Shown here in pieces: positions 55,362-64,000 of a DNA stretch of 64,000 bases (the stretch's first letter is position 1; every line of letters begins with the position of its first letter). A program made the translations under genes and the position numbers. The DNA comes from Macrothele yani (taxonomy: Eukaryota > Arthropoda > Arachnida > Araneae > Macrothelidae): assembly GCA_039090855.1 (NCBI GenBank), contig CM076997.1:159804709-159868708 (forward strand), given 5' to 3'. Under the pieces are notes generated by a model. The model saw nothing but the letters and a program-made list of their open reading frames with translations, was not told the DNA's origin and did no database searches.

Positions 55362-55470
55362 TAGCCTGTCAGACTGCTTCTATGCGAGACCATTATCAGA
55401 CTATCAGACTGCTTGTCAAACTGCTTCTATGCGAGACCATTATTAGCCTGTCAGACTGCTTCTAGGCGAT
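55362..55470. repeat. Short tandem repeat of a 33-75 bp unit
   Basis: CTGTCAGACTGCTTCTATGC and GCGAGACCATTAT recur at about 55367, 55402 and 55447. It immediately precedes the Tc1 fragment. Confidence 0.7.
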
Positions 55471-55802
55471 ATGGTCTGGGGAATGTTTTCGTGGCATTCC
55501 CTAGGTCCACTCATACCTGTGGAAGGCACTATGGACCAAATTCATTATGAATCCATTCTTGCAGACCACGTGATTGATCATCTGTGGACCACCTCGATCG
55601 TGTTGTTCGTTCTATGGATCCTCCACCACACACCCTCCAGCAGCTGTCAGATGCACTGCAGTCAGCATGGCTACACAATACCTGTGAACACCTTCCACCA
55701 CCTTATTGATTTATTCCCAGACCGTCTAGCTGCTGTCCGCGCTGCACACGACGGTTACTCTGGATATTAGCTGGTGGTCACAATAATGTGACTCGACCGT
55801 GT
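55468..55802 (+). pseudogene. Tc1-like transposase fragment with internal deletion
   Basis: DMVWGMFSWHSLGPLIPVEG and TMDQIHYESILADHV belong to the block between the first and second catalytic Asp. The sequence then jumps (near 55582), without QQDN or PIE, to the C-terminal part (LQQLSDALQSAWL and IPVNTFHHLIDLFPDRLAAV) ending in AHDGYSGY and TAG at 55768-55770. The final GGTCACAATAATGTGACTCG after the gene resembles a Tc1 terminus. Confidence 0.75.
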
Positions 55803-56496
55803 AAGTACCATGGTTAAGGTTTTGAGGATACAGATGAAAACCAGGCTGTGAGATTACGGGCCGAACAAGAGTTCGCGAGAAATTTTTCCAGACTTGTTAT
55901 ACATATTGGGTAGAACGATGACCAAAATGTTTCATTTCAGCTCGTGATTATTTTGAGAAGTACCGTACATTCAGCAGATTTCAATGTATTTTTATATCGA
56001 ATTGAATTAAAATATTTCAACTGACAGGAGTTATTAACAAAGATGAATTGCTTTTATGACGACCATCGTATGATTGCAAAACTCCACAGGCCTTCATGAA
56101 AGGTTCTGAACTTTGAGCGAACGGCATTGTATCCCTCGCCATCGTTTTTTTTTTCTTTTAAATTCGAGACTTAGATTCTTCGCCATTACTTACTTAGGAT
56201 CATTGTTTCAAAAAAAAAACGAGGGAACCACTGCAGTGAGATCGAAAAAAATTATCATTTTCCTTGGCATTCGCGTGGGGCCAGTTGCATGCCGGAAGAG
56301 TTCGTACACATTGCTAAAGGAATGCAAGATAATAAAGGCAGTTCATTGTAGCCATGACTTTTTCCACCTCTAAGAAAGCAAACACAGATTTAATTGCCCA
56401 CCTATCTCCTTCTACTTTTTGTAGAGGTTAGATATCCGTCTCTGCCCGTAATATAATAAAAAACCAAAAAAGAACAACTCCAAAACAATACTTTGT
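55803..56496. other. Non-coding stretch
   Basis: Nothing recognised; A- and T-runs only. Confidence 0.6.
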
Positions 56497-57475
56497 AGTA
56501 CAGCAGTAATCATCATCAATATCATCGCATTCATTTGTTAGGCGGCTGCAATCATCACCAAAGCCATCCCATTCATTTGTAGCATAGCTGTAATCATCAC
56601 CAAGGCCATCCCATTTATTTGTAACACAGCAGTAACTTCATCAAGATCATCGCATTCATTTGTAGGACAGCTGTAATTATAACCATGGCCATCATATACA
56701 TATATAGGACAGCTGTAATTATCACCAAGGCATCACATTCATTTGTAGGACAGCTGTAATTATTCTCAAGGCTGTCCCCTTCATTTGTAGGGCAGCTCTA
56801 ATTATTCTCAAGGTTGTCACATTCATTTGTAGGACAGTAGCAATCATCATCAAGATCATCCCATTTATTTATAAGACAGATGCAATCATCACCAGAGCCA
56901 CTGCATTCATTTGTATGACAGCTGTAATATAAACAAGACCATTACTGTAGGACATCGATAATCATTTGTACGGCAGTAGCAGTCATCAAGATCATCTCAT
57001 TAATTTGTAGGAGAGCTGTAGTTTTAACCAAGGCCATCACATACATATACAGGAGAGCTGTGATCATCACCAAGGCATCACATTCATTTTTAGAACAGCT
57101 GAAATTATAAGACAGCCGCAATGATCACCAAAGCCATTTTATTCATTTGTATGACAGCTGTAATTATTCTCAAGGCAGTCCCATTCATTTGTAGGACATC
57201 AGCAACCATCGTAAAGATCATCCCGTTCATTTGTAGGACAGTTATTACAAAGGCCATTATAGATATTTATAGGACAGCTGTAATCATCACTAAGACCGTC
57301 ACATTCATTTGCAGGACAACGCTGCTGATCATCAAGGCCGTCCCGTTCATTTGTAGGACATCAGTAATCATCATCAAGATCAACCCATTCATTTGTAGGG
57401 CGGCTGCAATCATCACCAAGGCCATCCCATTCCTTTATAGTACAGTTGTAATTATTACGATATCCATTCTATTCA
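56497..57475. repeat. 42-bp minisatellite, about 22 units
   Basis: Units of about 42 bp resemble AATCATCACCAAGGCCATCC followed by CATTCATTTGTAGGACAGCT. They vary by point changes and occasional deletions. Because 42 is a multiple of three, the stretch 57121-57540 stays open and would encode a 14-residue hydrophobic repeat (AVIITKAIPFICRT-like). No other evidence supports translation. Confidence 0.93.
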
Positions 57476-57479
57476 TTTC

Positions 57480-58752
57480 CGAGTTTTCCCCTTATACTAT
57501 TTTTTTTTTTTTTTTGCAGTTAGCATATCATTGCTTCTAATGTGAAAATCCTTAAAAAAAAATCCTTCTAATACAAATAGAATGAAAAAAAAACAAAAAA
57601 ACTACATCGAGAACCAGGTGATTCTGCCAAATTTCTTCATACACCGTTTTGGAATCTTCGTGTTTTACAACATTCCTGATTCGTTGCATTTATTTTTCTT
57701 CGAACGGCATGACCAGCGTTTCCTACAGTAGGTAGCATTCTCCTTGATTGAAGCGAAATAAAAAATATGCAATTCGTTCTGTGCCCCAAATCTTTTTGGA
57801 ACAATTTTATAAATCCTTTAGTTCAGATCCCAAACGGATTGAAAAAATGACCACATCTAGAGAATGGGCTTTAGGAACTTTTTCCTGTGTGCAAAAGTGA
57901 TTGCGTTGTTATAACCATCTGTTTTTATTGAATATGCTGCACTGTTATAATCATTTTGGAATACAACGAGAATAATTAACCGAATTTTCAATTCTTTTGA
58001 ATAAGAAAAATGCGTGGAAATACGAAACGTACTAAATGTTTTACCAATCATGTGTTTTAGTAACTGAGATAAAGTTGCAAGTATGGTGCAAACAAAAATA
58101 CTCAGAGATGCCCAGTAATAGCTAAACTGGCAGTTATCAAAATCAGCAACTCTATGAATAATATTCATCATTAAAAACTCCATCAGTCGGAAAAACAATT
58201 TTTCAAATAAGACTTTAAGAAGCAGTGACATAGAGTAAAATAAATTACACACGGACGCCTCCTAACGAGAAAAGTTTGCGTTGTGCGTTGTAAAGAGAAG
58301 AAAGTATGTAGATATATTTTCCATAGTTAATTGTATCTTACCAATAAAGGATTTTTTCAGTCTGGTTTGTTGAAACGTAGACACGGTTGCAGATACGTTG
58401 TAAGAAAAAATGAATACATGCTTATACTCCTCAAATTATATACAAAATATTCTTCACTGTGAACTCTATCCTATAGAAAAATAATTTTCTTGAATATTAC
58501 TCTTAGAATCAGAACAGAGGAAAGAAATGCAATATACATTCACTCACTCTGTCAGAAAAAATTGCGCATCATTTCAAGTATAAATTGGGAGCAAAATGGT
58601 CTTTATGAAAAAAGGCATTGAAAGAAAAAATATTTTTTCATTAGATTTTTTATAAGGAGAGATATGTAATAAAATATATTTGAGATGCAGTAGTATCTGA
58701 ATTTATGTCTCCTAGCGGCAAGCTTATGCATAGGAAAAAGGCCATAAAAAAA
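57480..58752. other. AT-rich stretch with one exon-like open frame
   Basis: The minus-strand frame from 58263 (after a T-rich tract ending AG) to TAG at 57857-57859 is 135 codons, with a hydrophobic segment YYWASLSIFVCTILATLSQL. It may be an exon of an unknown membrane protein or chance. No family motif is recognised. Confidence 0.3.
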
Positions 58753-58970
58753 GTAGCTCTGGTGGATAAGTGGTACTAAGTGTTGGCATTTAATCATTCC
58801 TCAGAGATGGGTACGGTTTCAAATCCCAAATGAGGAGTGGATGGTATGTTCGCCTTACAGAACTGGTACTCTCCGCTTCCTATAACCAGTGGCCACAAAA
58901 TAAGAACGGGAGACTACTTACAGCCCATTGAGTTGATCACGGCGATTGTTAAATCTCCAAACAAAAAACA
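58753..58970 (+). mobile_element. tRNA-derived SINE, copy 6 (degenerate)
   Basis: Diverged copy: head CTCTGGTGGATAAGTGGTAC, weak B box GGTTTCAAATCCC, body with CAGTGGCCACAAAATAAGAA, and end TTAAATCTCCAAACAAAAAA. It is the oldest of the six copies, judged by mismatches. Confidence 0.8.
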
Positions 58971-59518
58971 AAGAAAAAGAAAACATGGATCTTTGTTCTC
59001 AGAGTTCATATACACCAATACAAATGTAAGTGTTTTAAATCGGATAAATATGTGCAAAAATATGATGTGCACAGCCGGACGGACGGTCACAGTAAAACTA
59101 TAAACAGGTACTTATTTTCAGAAGACATGCTGAAACTAAGAGATGGATATTAAATTGCTTTCAGTAATTTTTCTGGAAGAAGGCAACACACTGTTGTTGC
59201 TGGTGTCTGATTTCAAACAGGGCTCTTATCTTGTTCGTTAAATGAACAAATAAGTTCTACTCTTGAAGTTTCAGAAATAAGCTAATTGCTTTTGAACTAT
59301 TATGAAGATACTTCATAACATACATTTTTTTTTGCCTTCCCGCAGAGTCATACCCAGGGATACTTATGAAGATATCAGTGTGTGGCCGAACAATAAATTT
59401 GTTGTGCAAGTTGTTTAAAATGTGGGAACTGATGACGTTCAAATTCCCTACTGAACCGTTTACGATATTATTCAAAACTACCTCTTTGACACGGTTGTGA
59501 AAACACAAGTTTGTATGT

Positions 59519-59590
59519 GACGGGGATCGAACCCTCGCCCCTCACTCCGGAGTAAGTTGCTCTCCCAATTAAGCTACGCGGACGGAATGT
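59519..59590 (-). repeat. tRNA-like sequence (probable SINE head)
   Basis: On the minus strand GTCCGCGTAGCTTAATTGGG (A-box-like) and GAGGGTTCGATCCCC (B-box-like T arm) are present with correct spacing. The acceptor stem cannot pair (5' GTCCGCG against 3' CACATAC), so it is not a functional tRNA. It differs from the main SINE family of the window. Confidence 0.55.
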
Positions 59591-60160
59591 GTCGCTGCAG
59601 ATTTTTCGTCTTGTCACGGGCTTTACCTTTGTAGTACGTCACAAGGTGTGGAAGAAGAAATCCCTTTGACGACCAATGCGTATCACATTTAGGCTGAGAA
59701 ATCTGTTTTGATGACCACAATGGAAAGGGATTTTTGCACTGCTTCGTCAGCGGAAACTAATGATAGTCCACAAATACATCATTACGCCCAAGACTAGAAC
59801 GTGTAGGTAATTGTACGGAAGTATATTTCTTCCCCTTCTACCGCAAAATTTCGCAAGAGTTCATCAGGAAGAAAGCGATGTTAACGTACCTTTGGGACAA
59901 TAAAGGAGTTACCCGATTCTTTGCCCTTGGGACATACTGTTAACTAGTGATTACTAAAGATCATTACAACGTTTGCATTTGTCTGTGGGAAAGAAACATT
60001 CACATTTTCCACAATATCAGAGCTCCTACTGCATGACAACTTCCGGCCACACACAGTTCAGTTAAAAAGGTCTTCGAACTCTGTGGGTTGCACGTCTCTT
60101 ATTACTTCTTTTATTCATGTGACGTTAATAGCTTCCTTAGACTTTCGGTTTTATTTCAGG

Positions 60161-60328
60161 TGCATTTGCTACACAACATTTCACGACCAGATAAAATCGG
60201 CTGACCGCAAATGGCCTCCTAGGCGACAGGATGTATTCTACAACAAAAACATAAAAACAAATTGCCGGATAACGGGGGAAAAAAATATCACAAGTCTGGA
60301 TGCTATTTTGGACAAAAATAAGGATTAA
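60161..60328 (+). CDS. Weak candidate terminal exon, product unknown
   Basis: A pyrimidine-rich acceptor (TTTTATTTCAG ending 60160) precedes an open segment ending in TAA at 60326-60328, with AATAAA about 30 bases later. The encoded tail is hydrophilic (SADRKWPPRRQDVFYNKNIK, ITSLDAILDKNKD) and matches no family I know. It is listed because it is not transposon-like; chance is the main alternative. Confidence 0.2.
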   Translation, partial: CICYTTFHDQIKSADRKWPPRRQDVFYNKNIKTNCRITGEKNITSLDAILDKNKD

Positions 60329-61119
60329 TTTTTTATTTATTTGTTCTGAAACGTACAGAAATAAAATATGTGAATAAAAGCGGGGAGGAAAACTTTTTCC
60401 CCTCGTATTATCCTCAGAAGAAATTTTGCCTTAGAGAAATTATTAAGTTCATTTAAAAAGCCAGTTATGAGTTTTGCAAACCGATAAAAGGGAGCCATTT
60501 GTTTTTCATAAAATTGACTCTACACGATACAGTTGGCAAGATGGCTGTGGAGCAAAACAGTTAGGTGATTTTAAGATAAAAATATGATTAACTGCTTTGA
60601 ATATTTAGCATAATCATGCACTGCTTATGCTTCGATTTATTCATTTGAAGTGCGTTATAAAACACTGCACTTATAAACGGTATCATTAAATTTCTTCAGA
60701 AATAACTGAAATAATAGTTCTTTCTAAGTGCTTATAGTTCATTAAGAAATCCCATCTTGGCTGAGTGTATTATTTCTTCAAAATACTTCAGGATGATTTT
60801 AAGGATATGCTATTAAAGTTCCTGTAAAACAACAAAATAATTATATCCAAATTTGTCGCTTGGTTTGTTTGTTTTGTTCTGACTTTTCTTCCGGAAATGA
60901 CAGGTTTTCAGGTTCCTCGTAAAGAATACGGGACAATAAAATCTATTAAAACAGAGCAGGGAAAGGCGATAAATTAAGTCTTTAACTGATGTTTTACCAA
61001 AGACTTCCACAAAATATTTGTTCAGATAAACAGTTTTTTAACGGTCGGAAAACAGCATTTATACAATATAAATTCGATTAGAATGCAATGGATAACATTT
61101 TTCTATATAGTCTTCATCA

Positions 61120-61350
61120 AGAAAAAAAGAGAAACAGAGAGAGTAAAAAAAAAAAAAAGAAAGAGAAAGGAAGAGAGCAGGATACTGAGAAATGGGAAGA
61201 TGTAAAAAAAGAAACCGAGAGAGTGAAAGAGTGAGAGGACAAAAAGTGAAAAAAAGAGGTAAAAATGGAGAAACGAAAAGGTAGAAACAACGAAAAGTAA
61301 AAAAATAGGAAAAACGGGAGAAAGAAATTTACCGAGAGCAAGAAAGTGAG
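61120..61350. repeat. Purine-rich low-complexity tract
   Basis: Plus strand almost entirely A and G (GAAAAAAAGAGAAACAGAGA). The opposite-strand frame of Phe/Leu/Ser is an artefact. Confidence 0.9.
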
Positions 61351-62329
61351 GTATGTGGGATGGAGCAGAGGTTGAATGAAGTGAAAATTTGGTGCTAATG
61401 TTGAAGAAATGAGAGCAACATTATCGAGTCTTTTTACCGATATCTTGCAAACGAGGTCTGAAAACACTGTTATATTTTTCGTGGTTGTGTTTTGTTACAA
61501 GCAAAAGAATTTGAAGGTATTTATGTATATAGCGAGTTTACTGCTGCAGAGGAAGGTAATATTACTATGCTGAAATTCAATTGTGCTACTGTGTTTCAGA
61601 ATTTTTCTGTACAGACAAGTTCGGAAATCAAAATATTATTGAAGATAAGTTGGAAAATCAAAATATTAATGAAAAATTATAATTTCACACAGCATCACAA
61701 AACCAGTTCTACATAAATCGTTGTTTTGTAACACCGAATATGATTATACTATCAAAGCAAAAAAAATAAAAAAATAAATTCGGACACCACTTCTGAAAAT
61801 TCAATGCTTCAAGAACGAAACATAGACCAAACCTGGGAGCCACAGCGTAAGTAAATATCGTGTAAATGCTTGCAACGACAGCTGCAGCAAAACAGGAATG
61901 ACATCAACTTTTTCAATAAAAATGTGCACGTCCTTTGACAAGTCTCAAACATAATTGGATGATGTTATTTCAAAGAAATCGTTTTATGAATTTTTAAATT
62001 GTTAGTCACCAATTGCCATGGCGCTATGTGCCAGTGTTTGAATAAAATTACTCGTATTTTTGTAGAATGCATTACTTAATAACAGGTTCAATACGGCGCT
62101 CGAACATGACGAGAAAGAAATCCCGGAAATGAGCAAAACGTGTTACAGTGTAATTTAACCTATGCTTTTCGCAAAATAATTTTGAATTCTCAGAGTTGCA
62201 GATTCTCACCAGTGCAGCACGATGGCTAGAATTCATCAGGCTCTTTTTTAACACTTCCTTTTTATTTTCGTCAAATTCCGCAACCTTCTGTTCCTACCTC
62301 TGGGTGTCACTTTCATCTGGTTCTACCAC
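61351..62329. other. Non-coding stretch
   Basis: Nothing recognised. Confidence 0.6.
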
Positions 62330-62930
62330 TTATTCCTCATGCCGTTTACTCGGGTTCTCTGTTACTGATTGTCATCTCTTATCCCTCTTCTTTTTGCTGA
62401 TTATCTTCTCTTATTCCTCTTTTCTTTTACTGATTATCATTTCATATTCATCTTTTTTACTGATTACATCTCTTATTTCTCTTCTCTTTCAGTGACTATC
62501 ATCTCTTATTTCTCTTCTCTTTCAGTGACTATCATCTCTTAATTCTCTTCTCTTTTACTGTTTATCATTTCTTTTTCTTCTTCTCTTTTACTGTTTACCA
62601 TCTGCTATTCTTCTTCTATTTTACTGATTGCCATCTCTTATTCCTCTTCTCTTTTACCATCATCGCTTATTCCTCTTCTCTTTTTCTTTCATCGCTTATT
62701 CCTCTTCTCTTTTATTTATTCCCATCTCTCATTCCCGTTCTATTTTACTGATTACCATCTCTTTTTTCTCTCATCTTTTACTGATTACTATCACTTATTC
62801 CTCTTCCTTTTACTGACTATCATTTCGTATTCCTCTTTTCTTTTGTTCATTACCATACGTTTTTCCTCTTTTCTGTTACCGACTATCATTTCTTATTCTA
62901 TTTCTATTTAACTGATTGCCATAAGATGAA
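62330..62930. repeat. CT-rich minisatellite of about 33-bp units
   Basis: Many irregular units of the type ATCTCTTATTCCTCTTCTCT followed by TTTACTGATTACC. Some adjacent units are identical (about 62492-62560). The open frames it contains are by-products of the composition. Confidence 0.88.
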
Positions 62931-64000
62931 ACCACATTCTCGGGTGTAATGATCATGCATTTTGAATACTTTACGAAACAAAAATAATTTCCCAAAGTGG
63001 AGTTTTAGAAATCGAACGAGGTAATGCATTTACACTCGCTAGAGAAAAGAAAGTCTGGCATTACTGAAGTGTGCGTAGTTTTCTTATTAGTGAACAGACC
63101 GAGTTACAGAAAGAGTTTTTAAAACCATACTTCTAGAATCGGTAAGATATTTGCAATTAAAATAGGTACTACGTATGCCTACTAGAATCAGAAATGTGTT
63201 TTATGATAAAAATAACAAATTTTACGCAAAATATTTCTCATAGAGCAAGATACCTGAAGCGAATGGAGCTTCTATAAATCGAATAATTAGAAGCACGATG
63301 TGGCGGACAGCGTAAACTTTTAAGCCTCCTAGCTGGAAAAATGTGAGCTATTTAAAAAAGAAAAAGGGGCGCAAAAATGTTCCTCATAGTCAAGGATATC
63401 CGATGCAGAAAATATTTTTTAATGGAATTTTTAGAAGAAAAGGTACTATTTCAAATAGAAATGTACACCAGCGTCTCTATCAGCAGAGCAATGCATAATT
63501 GAAAAGTAGAAAGCGCATACAAAAGTATTTTTCATTGGGGCAGCAAGCTGCGCAATGGAAAAAAGGATTTTTCAAATTCAATTTCTGAAAGCAGAGATAA
63601 CAAGACAATGGTTTATACATATAAAGTCCCTAATAGGGAAATTTTGCGTTTCTGAAAACGGATGATGTTTGAAATCTTTACCATAGCGAATGGCACATAG
63701 ACACAGTACAAAACCGAAATTTTCAATCAGGTTTTTTGAAATGGTCGTACAATAGGAAAGAGAAATACGCACTTACGCAGCTTTGGGGCAGAATTGTTCA
63801 CTATGTGCATTTCAAAAATGTATGTAAAGTATTCTGAACCAATCCCGTGAAAGAAAAAGTTTTTAAATCGGACGTCGCGAAGAAGAGATATCGAGGATAA
63901 TAGAATATTTTGTATACGTAAAATGTCTTCTATGGTGATCAGTTTCTTTCCAAAAAAATATCTTTCTTAGTGGGGTTATTATTCATTGTCATTGAGTCAT
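62931..64000. other. AT-rich right flank, no gene recognised
   Basis: No element or domain recognised on either strand. Confidence 0.6.

Larger units (their letters stand above)
58971..61119. other. AT-rich stretch with a tRNA-like sequence and a weak terminal-exon candidate
   Basis: The tRNA-like sequence at 59519-59590 and the open segment 60161-60328 are described separately. The minus-strand frame 59257-59508 is open for 84 codons next to the tRNA-like sequence but shows no domain. Confidence 0.45.

Noticed and set aside
56497..57475. CRISPR-like array
   Set aside because: The units are continuous variants of one 42-bp sequence without distinct spacers and there is no cas gene; the DNA is eukaryotic. 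The same applies to the repeats at 47310-47762 and 62330-62930.
59519..59590. Functional tRNA gene on the minus strand
   Set aside because: The acceptor stem does not pair and the T stem has a mismatch; a SINE head is more likely.
61117..61467. Minus-strand Phe/Leu/Ser-rich frame as a signal or membrane protein
   Set aside because: It is a translation of a purine-rich low-complexity tract.

Overview
The window reads as arthropod nuclear DNA. It is AT-rich and full of transposon relics, with no confidently recognisable host gene. The families present (RTE-clade LINEs, Tc1/mariner, DUF4817-type mariner, hAT, tRNA-derived SINEs, a Penelope-like fragment, an LTR-element gag) and the spliceosomal-type, low-density sequence fit a spider or other chelicerate, or a large-genome insect. 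The sequence alone does not decide between them. No rRNA, no credible functional tRNA gene, no CRISPR array and no bacterial operon was seen.

Layout. At 251-19696 a pair of hAT-like termini with an almost matching 8-bp duplication bounds a block that holds a decayed Tc1 copy (654-1736), a hAT dimerisation-domain relic (about 2225-2430), a SINE and a dense array of one RTE-type LINE. The array has seven copies: A 3433-6628, B 6641-6770, C 7350-10525, D 10540-13698 and E 15428-15975 on the minus strand, and G 15317-15409 and F 16009-19201 on the plus strand. Copy D has a complete 986-codon endonuclease/reverse-transcriptase frame (10560-13520). Copy F has the same length and is broken by a single TAG. 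D and F form a near-identical 3.2-kb inverted repeat. A 438-bp MITE with about 100-bp terminal repeats sits beside copy C.

From 20 to 25 kb lie Tc1/mariner relics. From 25 to 29.6 kb there is little beyond simple repeats. At 29.6-31.0 kb is a decayed LTR-retrotransposon leader and gag with a lysine-tRNA primer-binding site. It is followed by a fold-back locus enclosing tRNA-like sequence (31087-31819), a Bari-like Tc1 copy split by a SINE (33424-35096), a Penelope-like RT/GIY-YIG fragment (36180-36915), two more SINEs with 10-bp target duplications, and a well-preserved DD36E Tc1 element (39783-40996). From 41 to 56 kb come mariner and Tc1 relics, a second fold-back/tRNA-like locus (43245-44010), two sibling internally deleted DUF4817 elements (45131-45697 and 52368-52965), a minisatellite built from a transposon-end-like unit (47310-47762), a nested Tc1-in-hAT-like pair (48311-50208) and a 275-bp palindrome. 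The last 8 kb hold a 42-bp minisatellite, a CT-rich minisatellite and mostly featureless AT-rich DNA with two weak exon-like open frames.

How the parts relate: only the RTE family looks recently active. It could supply reverse transcriptase and endonuclease in cis, and its copies repeatedly sit in TA-rich microsatellite, including each other's flanks. The SINEs are tRNA-headed and depend on some LINE partner, but their A-rich tails differ from the ATG-repeat tail of this RTE, so the partner is probably another LINE. Everything else is fossil. No new multi-gene system was found. The most unusual structures are the nested hAT/RTE block, the D/F inverted repeat and the two fold-back loci built around tRNA-like cores.
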